In this document: positions 16,757 to 26,211 of the stretch, one piece after another
Position numbering within the stretch: position 1 is the first letter of the stretch
Layout: the number at the start of each line of letters is the position of its first letter
NCBI RefSeq assembly: GCF_004364645.1
Contig: NZ_SOAW01000001.1
Coordinates: 1,426,001-1,490,000, forward strand
Source: Naumannella halotolerans
GTDB taxonomy: Bacteria > Actinomycetota > Actinomycetes > Propionibacteriales > Propionibacteriaceae
Direction of reading: 5' to 3'
DNA: 64,000 bases
Notes under the pieces: model-generated
Database searches by the model: none
Seen by the model: the letters and a program-made list of their open reading frames with translations, nothing else
Told to the model about the DNA's origin: nothing
Position numbers and translations under genes: made by a program

Positions 16757-19700
16757 TCAGAGGGAGAACCGCTGTTCCAGGCCGGCACGATCCGGCAACC
16801 CGGTCTGCACGACCAGCCGGTCGGACCGGATGAAGTAGAACGCTGCCTCCACCTCGTCGATCGGTGTCCCGGTGAGTTCGGCCCAGGCGAGCCGGTACAG
16901 CGCCAGCTGGTCGGGTTCGGCACGGTCACGTTCACTGGTCTTCCAGTCGACCAGCAACCACCGATGGCCCCCCCGGCCCGGATAGACCGCGTCGATCCGA
17001 CCACGGACGACGCGCCCGCCCAGAAGCAGGCTGAAGGGTTGCTCCAGCGCCGTCGGCACTTCGTCGGCGAACCGACCCGTGGCGAACTTCTCCGCCAGCC
17101 GGGCCAGCTCGGCATTGTCGACGAGTTCGTCGAGCAGATCCGGATCGTCCTCCAACAGCGCCGGCTGCAGGTGATGGCGGCGAGCGACGAACCGTTCCAC
17201 CCACTGATGGAACCTGGTCCCGAAGCGCGCCCGGGCCGAGGGTTGGCGCGGCATCGGTCGCGCCAACTGGGCCGCCTGTGCCTGTGGGTCACGGTGCTCG
17301 GTCAGCAACCCGGTCACCGAAACACCGGCGGGCGCTGCCACCGAGTGCACCCCCCGTCGGTTCTGCCGGGCCTCGGTGAGCAACTGATCGATGTCGGCGT
17401 CCCAGGCCGACACCCGAGCCTCCAGGTCCAGCAGCAACGGCTCATCGGACTCGAGCTGCTCCCCCTTCGCCAGCTGCTCCCGTACCGCTCGGACTGCGTC
17501 GGCGGCCTCCCGCCGGCGTCGCTGCTTGTCCGGATCCAGCGGTGCCGGCCAGGCCACCGCAGCTGTCCCGGTGTCCAGGGGGTTGACCGCACCGGGTTCC
17601 GGTGGCGGGGTGTCGACCACCACCGCGTTCGTCGTCTGCGCCTCGGCCCTGATGGCGGCGAAGTAGTCCGACGGGCGACGCGGTTTCTTCGTCTGCGGCC
17701 GCCAGTGATGGGCGGTGCCGATCAGCAGCCGACGCGCGCGGGTCACCGCGACATAGGCCAGCCGGTCCTCCGACCTGCGCTGGCCACTCTTCAGCTCCTT
17801 GGCGTAATCGGCCATGGCCGGCTTCGTCGCCTCCGCCAGTTGCGGGATCGAACCGGCGTCACCGCGCAGATCGGCCGGCACCACCTCGGCGGCCCGCAGC
17901 CAGTTGCCACTGACCCGATCGCTGGGGAACACATCGTCCACCAGCCCCGGCAGCGCCACCACATCCCATTCCAGGCCCTTGGCCTTGTGCACCGTCAGCA
18001 ACTTCACCGAGTCCGCACCGCTGGGAACGGCCTGGTCCAGACCGGTGCCGGTCTCGATCTCCGCCCGCAGCCAGGCCAGTAGACCACCGAGCGAGGCATC
18101 GCCGTCCACGTCGACGTAACTGGCCACCGCCTCGCCGAAGGCCGCCAGTTGGTCACGGCGGCCCATCCGGGCCAGATCCGGATCGGCACCCAGCTCGACC
18201 TCCAGTCCGAGGGTCCGGATCACCCGCCGGGTCAGGTCCAGCACCGGCTCGGAGGCATTCGACCGCAGCTGCGCCAACTCGTCGGCGAACCGGGCCAGCC
18301 GTTCCCTGGCCTGCGCCGAGAACGGCGCGTCACCGGGGTCGTGCACCGCGTCCAACAGTGACACCACCTCGGCGGGGTCGACTCCGGCGACCGCCTGGTC
18401 GAGTGCTGCGGCCAGGTCGTCGGCGTCGGTGGCCAGTCGTTCGGCCGTGGCGAGCTCACGCGCCCGCGCGCCCAGCAGAGCCAGGTCGCGGGGGCCGATC
18501 TGCCAGCGGGGACCGGTCAGCAACCGGATCAGTTCGGCATTGGCGGTCAGGTCGTCGAGCACGGTCAAGGTGGCGATCACATCGGTGATCTCGGGCAGTT
18601 GCAGCAGCCCACCCAGGCCGACGATCTCGGCCGGCACGTCTCGATCGGTCAGCTCTGCGTAGAAGGCGGCGACATCGGCATTGCGGCGGCACAGCACCGC
18701 GATCTGGGACCAGTTCTGCACCTGTCCGGCTGACCGCAACTGGGTCAGCTGGTCGGCCACCCAGGACAACTCCTCGGGCCAGGTCTCGAAGACTCCGGCG
18801 ACGACCTCCCCGGCAGCGGTCTCGGCCGGGGCCCGCAGCGCAGTCGCGGACAGATCGGTCTGCACATGCGGGTCGTTGCGCAGCGGGGTGGCCAGGGTGT
18901 TCGCGACCGCCAGGATCCGGTGTCCGCTGCGGCGGTTCATCGTCAGGTCGAAACGCCGGGCGGGCCGGCCGGTGGCGGTCGGGAAGTCGTCGGCGAACCC
19001 GATGATGTTGGACGCCGCCGCCCCGCGCCAGCCATAGATCGCCTGGAACGGATCGCCCACCGCGGTCACCGCGTGGCCCTTGCCGCTGCTGGTGTCGGTA
19101 CCGGAGAACAACCCCTGCAGCAACAGCGCCTGGGCCGCCGAGGTGTCCTGGTACTCGTCGAGCAGCACCACCTTGTAGGTGTCGCGGACGATCGCCGAGA
19201 CCGCCGGAACCTCCCGGGCGAGACGGGCGGCGATCGCCATCTGATCGGCGAACTCGACGACACCGCGGCGGCGCTTCAGTTCCTGGTAGTCACCGACCAG
19301 GCTGGCCAGTTCCAGTCGCTCGGCCAATGCCGCCTGGGCCCTGGCCACATCGGCATACGGTTTGTTGCGGTACTGCGGGGCTTCGGCGAACGCCAACTCG
19401 TAGTCGCGTGCATGCCGATCCAGTTCGGACAGGGTGAGCAGATGCGACTGCATCTCGCCGTCGAGCCGCAGCACCCGCTCGGTCACCGACTGCGGTCGCA
19501 GTCTGGAGATCGATTCGAACGGCCCGGCAGCCGCACTCACCACCCGCGATGCCAACCGGAACCGGGTCGCCCCGGTGATCATCACCGGCTCGGACTCCTG
19601 CCCGATCCGCAGACCGTGTTCGGCGATCAACCGCTGGGCGAAGGCGTCATAGGTCATGATCACCTGCTCACCTGCCTCGTCGACACCGTCGACGTCGACC

Positions 19701-20035
19701 ACACCGGCGGCCGACAGTGCCGAGCGGACCCGGGCGGACAGTTCGGCGGCGGCCTTCCTGGTGAAGGTCAGCCCCAGCACCTGCTCCGGCCGCACCTGAC
19801 CGGTACCGACCAGCCAGACCACCCGGGCCGCCATCACCGTGGTCTTGCCCGAGCCGGCCCCGGCGATGATCACCCCCGGCTCCAGGGGAGCGCAGATCGC
19901 GGCCAATTGCTCGTCGGAGAAGGGAATCCCGAGCAGGCGGCCGATCTCCTCGGGATCGCTGATCCTGGCCCGGCTACGCCCGATCGAACGCAGCTGCGCG
20001 CCGGCAGGCTGATCATGGTGCTCAGGCAACGACAC
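16757..20035 (-). CDS. adnB: AdnB-like subunit of the AdnAB helicase-nuclease
   Basis: 1092 residues from GTG 20035 (VSLPEHHDQPAG), which has GGAGG directly upstream and overlaps the adnA stop by 14 bases. Helicase motifs: IIAGAGSGKTTVMAARV (I), LLDEYQDTSAAQALLL (II), AVGDPFQAIYGWRGAA (III), MNRRSGHRIL (IV), TVHKAKGLEWDVV (V) and YVAVTRARRLL (VI). The C-terminal RecB-type nuclease has GTRFHQWVE, GRIDAVYPG, LLVDWKTSE and DQLALYRLAWA. In mycobacteria AdnB supplies the driving ATPase of the AdnAB motor, which resects double-strand breaks; order and size agree with Rv3202c-Rv3201c. Long frames on the plus strand here are shadows. Confidence 0.92.
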   Translation of the reverse strand: MSLPEHHDQPAGAQLRSIGRSRARISDPEEIGRLLGIPFSDEQLAAICAPLEPGVIIAGAGSGKTTVMAARVVWLVGTGQVRPEQVLGLTFTRKAAAELSARVRSALSAAGVVDVDGVDEAGEQVIMTYDAFAQRLIAEHGLRIGQESEPVMITGATRFRLASRVVSAAAGPFESISRLRPQSVTERVLRLDGEMQSHLLTLSELDRHARDYELAFAEAPQYRNKPYADVARAQAALAERLELASLVGDYQELKRRRGVVEFADQMAIAARLAREVPAVSAIVRDTYKVVLLDEYQDTSAAQALLLQGLFSGTDTSSGKGHAVTAVGDPFQAIYGWRGAAASNIIGFADDFPTATGRPARRFDLTMNRRSGHRILAVANTLATPLRNDPHVQTDLSATALRAPAETAAGEVVAGVFETWPEELSWVADQLTQLRSAGQVQNWSQIAVLCRRNADVAAFYAELTDRDVPAEIVGLGGLLQLPEITDVIATLTVLDDLTANAELIRLLTGPRWQIGPRDLALLGARARELATAERLATDADDLAAALDQAVAGVDPAEVVSLLDAVHDPGDAPFSAQARERLARFADELAQLRSNASEPVLDLTRRVIRTLGLEVELGADPDLARMGRRDQLAAFGEAVASYVDVDGDASLGGLLAWLRAEIETGTGLDQAVPSGADSVKLLTVHKAKGLEWDVVALPGLVDDVFPSDRVSGNWLRAAEVVPADLRGDAGSIPQLAEATKPAMADYAKELKSGQRRSEDRLAYVAVTRARRLLIGTAHHWRPQTKKPRRPSDYFAAIRAEAQTTNAVVVDTPPPEPGAVNPLDTGTAAVAWPAPLDPDKQRRRREAADAVRAVREQLAKGEQLESDEPLLLDLEARVSAWDADIDQLLTEARQNRRGVHSVAAPAGVSVTGLLTEHRDPQAQAAQLARPMPRQPSARARFGTRFHQWVERFVARRHHLQPALLEDDPDLLDELVDNAELARLAEKFATGRFADEVPTALEQPFSLLLGGRVVRGRIDAVYPGRGGHRWLLVDWKTSERDRAEPDQLALYRLAWAELTGTPIDEVEAAFYFIRSDRLVVQTGLPDRAGLEQRFSL

Positions 20036-23000
20036 TGCCTCCGTTCGGTTTCGCCGGGCAGCTGTTCTCGAACGGGCAGTGCCGGCAGCCCGGGTTGGGC
20101 CGGGCGAGGTAATGCTCGGAGCGGGCGATGGCGGCTGCCTCGGCGATCCGGTCGTGCACCCAGGTGGGACCGGCCGGGGGGAGCTGCCGTTCGTCGTCGT
20201 GGGTCTCCTCGGGCAGCCGGGGTGAATCGTCCAGCGACGGCTGCACCCGGGTCGTCGGCCAGGGCAGGTCCTGTTTGTCCTGCACTCGCAGGAACACCAG
20301 TTCGGCACCGGCCACCTGCCTGACCCCCGGTGCCAACTTGTCGAAGGCACCGGCCTGGGCCGCCAACTGGTAGATCCCGAGTTGATCATGGCCGGCCACC
20401 TCGGACTCGGGCAGCGCATTCCGGGAGGTCTTGTAGTCGACGACGTAGAGCTTGCCGTCGCCGGTCAGCTCCAACCGGTCGACCTGACCACTGATGGTCA
20501 CGCGCTGTTCGGGACGTTCGGCACTGGGCTGCAGGCTCACCTCGGCCCGGAAACCGACCTCAGTGCCGAGCAGTCGGCGATGCCCGCGCGCCTGCAGCCA
20601 ACCGGCCCACCGCTGGACCGCCGCCTCCGCCTCGGCCCGCTCGATGGCCGACAGCCAGTGGGCGTCGAAGGTCATCCGATCCCAGATCCGGTCCAGCTCG
20701 CCCAGCTGCAGCTGCGCCTGCCGCCCGTCGTCGGAATGCTCGATCAGGGCATGCACCACCGAACCGAACAGGGCCTTGTCCCCCGATTGCCGGTCGCCGC
20801 GGGCCCGTCGGGCCAGGAACCAGCGCCGGGGGCAGGTCCGGATCGCCTCGACCTCGGAGCCCGAGAGGGTGATTCGGCCCGGTTCCACCGCAGGCGCACT
20901 CTCGGTCGGCGCCGACAGACCCCACCAGTTGATCGGATCGGCCGCCGGCACCAGCGGGCGACCGACATCGTCACGGGCCTCGGCCAGCCGGGCCAGCCGC
21001 TGCACCGCGGCATCGCGCGCCGGGGGCGTCTCGTTCGGGTCTACCGCCACCCGCCGCAACTCGGCAACCAGTGCCGTCAGGTTCAGCGGACGCGACGGCC
21101 TGCCGGCAAGTGGCCGCAGGGGTACGCCGAGCTCACCGATGAACCGCGAGGGCTGGTCGCCCTCCCCCTCGGTGCCGACCACCGAGGTCACGACCAGCCG
21201 TCGGCGGGCCCGCGAACAGGCCAGGTGGAAGAGCCGGCGCTCGGCTGCCAGACGGGCCGCCGGCGGTTCGGCATCGAGCAGCCCGTCGGCCCCCAGCCGG
21301 GAGGGTTCGAGCAGCGACTCGCGGCGACGCAGATCGGGCCACAGACCCTCCTGGGCACCGGCGACGATCACCAGGTCCCAGGCCTGACCCTTGGCCCGGT
21401 GGGCGGTCAACAACCGGACCGCTGCGCCGCGTACCCCCTCCTCCCGGAGAGTGTCGGCCGGGATTTGCTGGGACTCGACCTCGGCCAGGAATCCGGCCAG
21501 ACCACGTCGGCCACCGATCTCACTGGCCCGCTCGGCAACCTCGAACAGCGCCACCACCGAGTCGAGGTCCCGGTTGGCCCGGCGGGCGGACAACCCGCCA
21601 CCGAGCGCGCTGCTGCGCAACCGCTGTGGCCAGTCGGTGCCGTCCCACAGCTCCCACAAGACATCCGAGGCGGTGCCGTCGGCCCGGGCGACCGCTGCGG
21701 CACCGGAGAGCAGATCGGCCAGCCCGCGGGCCGCCGCCACCTCGGGTGAGTCCCGAAGACCGACCAACCGGTCCGGTTCGACCAATGCCCGGTGGACCAG
21801 GTCGGCGGTGGGCGCCGGCAGGCCACCGCCACCGAGTTCGTCCCGCTCGGCCTGCCGCAGGGCCCGGCCGAGCCGGCGGACCCCGAGACTGTCCAGACCG
21901 GCCAGCGGCGAGGTGAGCAGTCGATGGGCCTGATCTGCGTCGAGCTGTCCAGCGGCGACCACCTGACAACCGAGCAGCAGCGTCCGCACGGCCTGCTCGG
22001 CCGCCAGCGGGATCTCGTCACCGGCCACCTCGATCGGCACCCCGGCGGCCAGCAGGGCCCGCGACAACGGAGGTATCCCGCGTTGCCCCGAACGCACCAG
22101 CACCGCCATCTGCGACCAGGCCAGGCCGTCACGCAGGTGGGCGGTCCGCAGCAGCTCGGCGATCTGTTCGGCCTCGGCCCCGGCCGTGGTGCAGCTGTAG
22201 GCCTCGACACTGCCACCGGGGTGTTCGGCCACCGGCTCGCGCAGCAGGTGCGGATCGGGCAGCGACCGGGCGAGCGGCAATCGCCACGCGACCCCGCTGA
22301 CCGCCTGAGCCAACCGGGCACCGCTGCGATGGTTGTGCCCGAGGGTGAGCACCGGTGCGGCCGACCCGTCGGGGCCGGGGGCCAGATCGGGGAAGTCGAG
22401 AATGCCGCGGGAGTCGGCGCCGCGGAAGCCGTAGACCGCGGAGTCGGGATCGCCGAAGACGACGACATTGCACTGTCGGCCGGCGGTGGGGTGTCCGGCA
22501 TAGGCCAACAACAGCTGGGCCTGGGCGGAATCGGTGTCCTGGAACTCGTCGACGTAGACCCGGCCGACCTCGGCTGCCAGGGACTGCTGCACCGAGGGAT
22601 CGGCGAGCAGGATCCGACTGCGATGGACCAGCTCGGCGTAGTCGAGCACTCCCTCGGCGTCGAGCACGTCGAGGTACTCGGTCATGAACTCCCCGACCGC
22701 CTGCCAATCCGGTCGACCGGACTCGGCGCCGAGGGCGGCGAGTTGGTCGGGATCCAGACCCAACTGTCGGGTACGGGCGAGCACCGCCCTGACCTGGGAG
22801 GCGAATCCGCGGGTGGGCAGCGCCTCGGTGAGCTCCCCGGGCCAGGCATCGGCCTCGCCCCGGCCCGCCAGCAGCTCGCGTACCCGGAACTCCTGTTCCG
22901 GTGCGGTGAGCAGGCGCGGCAGCGCATCGGAATCGGTGAATCGATGCATCAACGCGAAGCTCAGACCGTGGAAGGTGAACACCCGCGGCATCGCACCGGA

Positions 23001-23393
23001 GCGGCCGATGCGGCGCACGATTCGGTCCCGCAACGCGACCGCTGCCCGCCGGGAGAAGGTGATCACGCTGATACTGCCCGGGTCCTCCCCGGCAGCTACC
23101 CGGGCGGCCACCGCCTCGACCAAGGTCGCGGTCTTGCCCGTCCCCGGGCCACCGAGCACCAGCAGTGGGCCGTCGGTGTGGTCGATCACCACCTGCTGGG
23201 TCGGATCCGGGACGATCCGTGGGAGCTCGGGGGTGTGCGGGGCGAGCAACTCCCACCGCTGCCCGTCGACGGCGCCGCCATCGGCCTGCCCGGCCCGCCG
23301 GGACGACCGATCGTGAGCCGCGACTGCATCGGCTGCGGCCGCGTCCCGGCCTCGATCGCTCACTTCCAGCCCTGCTTCCCTCACGTCGTCCAT
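20022..23393 (-). CDS. adnA: AdnA-like subunit of the AdnAB helicase-nuclease
   Basis: 1123 residues from ATG 23393. Helicase motifs: LVLGGPGTGKTATLVEAVA (I), YVDEFQDTDSAQAQLLL (II), VFGDPDSAVYGFRGAD (III), LGHNHRSGARL (IV) and TAHRAKGQAWDLV (V). The nuclease domain has GSVVHALIEH, SGQVDRLEL and VVDYKTSRN. Four cysteines bracket it (RTCPRRWFL near residue 845, then GCRHCPFENSC near the end), the pattern of an iron-sulphur-staple RecB-family nuclease. Motif II keeps DE, so ATPase inactivity cannot be assumed. Co-translated with adnB. That RecBCD also occurs in this window is unusual. Confidence 0.92.
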   Translation of the reverse strand: MDDVREAGLEVSDRGRDAAAADAVAAHDRSSRRAGQADGGAVDGQRWELLAPHTPELPRIVPDPTQQVVIDHTDGPLLVLGGPGTGKTATLVEAVAARVAAGEDPGSISVITFSRRAAVALRDRIVRRIGRSGAMPRVFTFHGLSFALMHRFTDSDALPRLLTAPEQEFRVRELLAGRGEADAWPGELTEALPTRGFASQVRAVLARTRQLGLDPDQLAALGAESGRPDWQAVGEFMTEYLDVLDAEGVLDYAELVHRSRILLADPSVQQSLAAEVGRVYVDEFQDTDSAQAQLLLAYAGHPTAGRQCNVVVFGDPDSAVYGFRGADSRGILDFPDLAPGPDGSAAPVLTLGHNHRSGARLAQAVSGVAWRLPLARSLPDPHLLREPVAEHPGGSVEAYSCTTAGAEAEQIAELLRTAHLRDGLAWSQMAVLVRSGQRGIPPLSRALLAAGVPIEVAGDEIPLAAEQAVRTLLLGCQVVAAGQLDADQAHRLLTSPLAGLDSLGVRRLGRALRQAERDELGGGGLPAPTADLVHRALVEPDRLVGLRDSPEVAAARGLADLLSGAAAVARADGTASDVLWELWDGTDWPQRLRSSALGGGLSARRANRDLDSVVALFEVAERASEIGGRRGLAGFLAEVESQQIPADTLREEGVRGAAVRLLTAHRAKGQAWDLVIVAGAQEGLWPDLRRRESLLEPSRLGADGLLDAEPPAARLAAERRLFHLACSRARRRLVVTSVVGTEGEGDQPSRFIGELGVPLRPLAGRPSRPLNLTALVAELRRVAVDPNETPPARDAAVQRLARLAEARDDVGRPLVPAADPINWWGLSAPTESAPAVEPGRITLSGSEVEAIRTCPRRWFLARRARGDRQSGDKALFGSVVHALIEHSDDGRQAQLQLGELDRIWDRMTFDAHWLSAIERAEAEAAVQRWAGWLQARGHRRLLGTEVGFRAEVSLQPSAERPEQRVTISGQVDRLELTGDGKLYVVDYKTSRNALPESEVAGHDQLGIYQLAAQAGAFDKLAPGVRQVAGAELVFLRVQDKQDLPWPTTRVQPSLDDSPRLPEETHDDERQLPPAGPTWVHDRIAEAAAIARSEHYLARPNPGCRHCPFENSCPAKPNGGSVVA

Positions 23394-23655
23394 CGAAGCA
23401 TCTCACTCCGACAGTCGCCGGTCTCCCGCGCCGCCCGCCTGCTTGCCTGCCGAACCGATGAGCCTGAGTAACTGATGAATTGCGCGGCAAAATCCGGACT
23501 GCAGTTCCCAAGCCACTGCATCTGTGACAGGGTTGTGGAGCCGCGAGGATGTGGGAAGACGTCTCCACGTCCAGAGTGCACCTGAGCACGTTGCATTCTG
23601 GCGGTGTGGAGTACGCGCCCGCGTTCTTCGCAGTATCAGCAAGGAGAAGAAGTTC

Positions 23656-23859
23656 ATGGCACAGGGAACCGTCAAATGGTTCAACGCCGAAAAGGGTTAC
23701 GGGTTCATCGCCATTGATGGCGGCGGACCGGACGTGTTCGTTCACTACTCAGCGATCGACACCAACGGATTCCGGACGCTTGACGAAGGACAGCGGGTCG
23801 AGTTCGAGACCAAGCAGGGTGACAAGGGACCGCAGGCCGACAGCGTGCGCGTCGTCTGA
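23656..23859 (+). CDS. cspA: Cold-shock domain protein (CspA family)
   Basis: 67 residues, the normal single cold-shock-domain size. AAGGAG lies upstream of ATG 23656. RNP1 (KGYGFIAI) and RNP2 (VFVHYSAI) are intact, after the family start [10 protein letters not shown]. It binds single-stranded nucleic acids as an RNA chaperone. It is monocistronic, with 262 bp upstream for promoter and leader and a strong terminator downstream. A long leader is common for this family, but I see no specific element in it. Confidence 0.96.
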   Translation: MAQGTVKWFNAEKGYGFIAIDGGGPDVFVHYSAIDTNGFRTLDEGQRVEFETKQGDKGPQADSVRVV

Positions 23860-23874
23860 TCTCGCACTGAAATC

Positions 23875-23906
23875 GAAGGGGCGCCGGGTTTTCCCGGCGC
23901 CCCTTC
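23875..23906 (+). terminator. Intrinsic terminator of the cold-shock gene
   Basis: A perfect 14-bp stem (GAAGGGGCGCCGGG / CCCGGCGCCCCTTC) with a TTTT loop, followed by TCTGTG, begins 15 bp after the cspA stop. Confidence 0.88.
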
Positions 23907-23914
23907 TCTGTGCT

Positions 23915-23988
23915 GACGACCTGCGTTCCGACGACCTGTGTCCGACGAACCGTGTTCCGACGACCTGGGTTCTGACGGCCTGGGTTCT
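23915..23988. repeat. Five-unit 15-bp tandem repeat
   Basis: Units beginning GACGACCTGCGTTCC, GACGACCTGTGTCC, GACGAACCGTGTTCC, GACGACCTGGGTTCT and GACGGCCTGGGTTCT lie head to tail (one unit is 14 bp). The array fills the gap between the cspA terminator and the 3' end of moeZ. No spacers are present, so it is not CRISPR. It may be a variable-number repeat. Confidence 0.8.
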
Positions 23989-24020
23989 GACGGACACGCG
24001 GCCCGACGCCACACCGCACT

Positions 24021-25166
24021 TCAGGGGCGGTCCGTCCCGGCCGCGTGCTGCCAGCCGAGGATCCCGCCCTCGAGATGCTCGACATCGGTACGGCCGGCCC
24101 GCCGCAGTCGCTGCAGCACCGCTGCCGAACGGGCACCGGAGCGGCAGTACAGGACCAGCCGCCCGGCAGGCAGCGCCGCCTCCTCGGAGTCGAGCAGTGA
24201 TTTCGGCACGGTGATCGAACCCTCGATCTGCGACACCGCAACCTCGGCGGGTTCACGCAGATCCACCAGGGCGAATTCCTGCCTCCCGGCCTCCCGCTCC
24301 GCCAGCAACTGCCGCAGCTCCCGGACCGAGATCCCCGCCTCCTGCGCCGCATCGGTCGTCCCGGTGATCGCTCGCACCTCGCCGATCCGGGCGTCCTCAC
24401 CGCAGATCGGGCAGTCGGGATCGGCCGCGACCGGCAGCGTCTGCCACTGCTGGGTGAGCGCATCGTGGATCAGCAGCCGGCCGAGCAGCGGCTCCCCCAT
24501 CCCGGTGATCAACTTCATCGCCTCCGTGGCCTGTACCGTGCCGATCACCCCCGGGAGCACACCGAGCACCCCTCCCTCGGCGCAGCTGGGGATCTCACCT
24601 GCTGCCGGCGGGGTCGGGAAGACACAGCGATAACACGGTCCGTGTCCTGCCCAGAAGACGCTGACCTGGCCGTCGCTGCGCAGGATCGAGGCCCAGACCG
24701 CGGGTTTGCCGGCCAGTACGCAGGCGTCGTTGACCAGGTACCGGGCGGCGAAGTTGTCGGTCCCGTCGACCACCAGGTCGTACCCGTCGACGACCGCGGC
24801 GGCATTGGTGGCGGTGAACGCCTCGTCATGGGCGATCACCGTGACCAGGGGATTCAGGGCGGCCATCCGGGCGGCCGCCGAGTCGACCTTCGCGGTCCCC
24901 ACCGCCTGGGTGCTGTGGATGATCTGGCGGTGCAGATTCGTGGTGTCCACCCGATCGGCGTCGATCACCCCGATGGTTCCGACACCGGCCGCGGCCAGGT
25001 AGGCCAGCACCGGCGATCCGAGACCTCCGGCCCCGACCACCAGCACCCGCGCGGCCTTCAACCGGCGTTGTCCCTCCACCCCCAACTCGGGCATCAGCAG
25101 TTGCCGGTCGTAGCGGACCAGTTCGTCGGCGGTCAGCTCGGGACCGGGCTGGACCAAGGGGTGCAT
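24021..25166 (-). CDS. moeZ: Adenylyltransferase/sulfurtransferase MoeZ (ThiF-like E1 plus rhodanese)
   Basis: 381 residues. The N-terminal E1-like domain has RYDRQLLMPELG, VLVVGAGGLGSPVLAYLAAAGVG (nucleotide-binding loop), DNFAARYLVND and the zinc pairs CYRC and CPIC. A C-terminal rhodanese domain ends with the persulfide loop YCRSGARSAAVL. Such proteins adenylate the C-terminal glycine of a sulfur carrier and load sulfur onto it, for molybdopterin, thiamine-type or cysteine/2-thio pathways. A hexamer TAGGTT six bases upstream of the ATG suggests a leaderless transcript. Divergent from the LigD polymerase gene. The neighbourhood matches M. tuberculosis moeZ (Rv3206c) followed by TetR and DUF3107. 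Confidence 0.93.
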   Translation of the reverse strand: MHPLVQPGPELTADELVRYDRQLLMPELGVEGQRRLKAARVLVVGAGGLGSPVLAYLAAAGVGTIGVIDADRVDTTNLHRQIIHSTQAVGTAKVDSAAARMAALNPLVTVIAHDEAFTATNAAAVVDGYDLVVDGTDNFAARYLVNDACVLAGKPAVWASILRSDGQVSVFWAGHGPCYRCVFPTPPAAGEIPSCAEGGVLGVLPGVIGTVQATEAMKLITGMGEPLLGRLLIHDALTQQWQTLPVAADPDCPICGEDARIGEVRAITGTTDAAQEAGISVRELRQLLAEREAGRQEFALVDLREPAEVAVSQIEGSITVPKSLLDSEEAALPAGRLVLYCRSGARSAAVLQRLRRAGRTDVEHLEGGILGWQHAAGTDRP

Positions 25167-25172
25167 AGCTGC

Positions 25173-25178
25173 AACCTA
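25173..25178 (-). promoter_or_regulatory. Putative -10 box for leaderless moeZ
   Basis: TAGGTT on the minus strand ends six bases before the moeZ ATG, with no ribosome-binding sequence between, so transcription would begin at or next to the start codon. No good -35 is evident. Confidence 0.45.
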
Positions 25179-25237
25179 GCGCGGTCCCGCACGCCCGGGT
25201 TCGCGCAGCGGCGACAGGGGCACGGCATGCTTGGGCC

Positions 25238-26194
25238 ATGGCCCGTTCCGAGACGCTGACCGAGATCGACGGCCACCGGTTGTCGTTGAGCAACCTGGAC
25301 AAGGTGCTCTACCCGGAGACCGGATTCACCAAGGCCGAGGTGATCTCCTACTACCTGCAGATCGCCCCGGTGCTGTTGCCGCACCTCCACCGTCGCCCGA
25401 TCACCCGACTGCGCTTCCCCGACGGAGTGGAGGGATTCAGCTTCTACGAGAAGAACGCCCCGGCCGGTACGCCGGACTGGGTGCCCACCTGCACGGTGCG
25501 CGGCTCCGAGGGACCGATCGGGTACGTCCTCGCCGACGGCCCGGCGAGCCTGGTCTGGCTGGCCAATCTGGCCGCACTGGAGTTGCACGTACCGCAGTGG
25601 CAGCTGCCCGAGACGGTCGACGAGGTCACCCTGCCCGAGGCGCTCGCCACCGACCCCGACCCCTCGGCCGGCGGCCCGCCGCTGCACGACCGGCTGGTGG
25701 TCGACCTCGATCCGGGTGAGGGCATGACCATGATCGAACTCGCCCGGGCCGCCCTGCTCACCGCCGGTGCACTGGCCGCCGACGGTCTGGTCCCCAGTTG
25801 CCGGACCACCGGCAGCAAGGGTCTGCAGGTGGCGGCAGCGATCGCCCCGACCGACGGGCAGCGGGCCCGCGACTACGTCCGCGAGCTGGCTGCGGCGATG
25901 GTCCGACAGCACCCGAAGCTGTTCGTCGATCAGATGGCCAAGGCCGTCCGCGACCAACGGATCTTCCTCGATTACAACCAGAATCAGACCTTCCGGAACA
26001 CGATCGCCCCGTACTCGCTGCGGGGACGGGCCGAGCCCCGGGTCGCCACGCCCGTCACCTGGGACGAGGTTGCCGCCGTGGACACCCCGGAGGCTCTACG
26101 ATTCGGCCCAGAAGAGGTTTTGCGGCGCGTGGCGAAATCCGGGGATCTTGCTCATGACCTGCTCGACCCCGATCCCCCCAGCCTGCCCGCCTGA
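25238..26194 (+). CDS. Stand-alone LigD-type DNA polymerase/primase domain
   Basis: 318 residues, the size of an isolated LigD polymerase domain of the archaeo-eukaryotic primase fold; no ligase or nuclease domain follows. Motifs: LSNLDKVLYPETGFTK at the N-terminus, FYEKNAPAGTPDWV, the catalytic DLDPGEG (metal-binding D-x-D), TTGSKGLQV and FLDYNQNQTFRNTIAPYSLR. These enzymes add ribo- or deoxynucleotides during non-homologous end joining or short-patch repair. A Ku gene lies at 62555-63370. CATGCT sits six bases before the ATG (leaderless pattern). 17 bp separate it from tetR, so the two may be co-transcribed. Confidence 0.92.
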   Translation: MARSETLTEIDGHRLSLSNLDKVLYPETGFTKAEVISYYLQIAPVLLPHLHRRPITRLRFPDGVEGFSFYEKNAPAGTPDWVPTCTVRGSEGPIGYVLADGPASLVWLANLAALELHVPQWQLPETVDEVTLPEALATDPDPSAGGPPLHDRLVVDLDPGEGMTMIELARAALLTAGALAADGLVPSCRTTGSKGLQVAAAIAPTDGQRARDYVRELAAAMVRQHPKLFVDQMAKAVRDQRIFLDYNQNQTFRNTIAPYSLRGRAEPRVATPVTWDEVAAVDTPEALRFGPEEVLRRVAKSGDLAHDLLDPDPPSLPA

Positions 26195-26198
26195 GCGA

Positions 26199-26204
26199 TA
26201 GGGT
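26199..26204 (+). promoter_or_regulatory. Putative -10 box for leaderless tetR
   Basis: TAGGGT lies seven bases before the ATG at 26212 with no clear ribosome site between. It sits just after the LigD polymerase stop, so the regulator may have its own leaderless promoter. Confidence 0.4.
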
Positions 26205-26211
26205 GCGGGGA

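Noticed and set aside
25238-26194. Full LigD
   Set aside because: Only the polymerase domain is present; the frame stops before any ligase or phosphoesterase domain.
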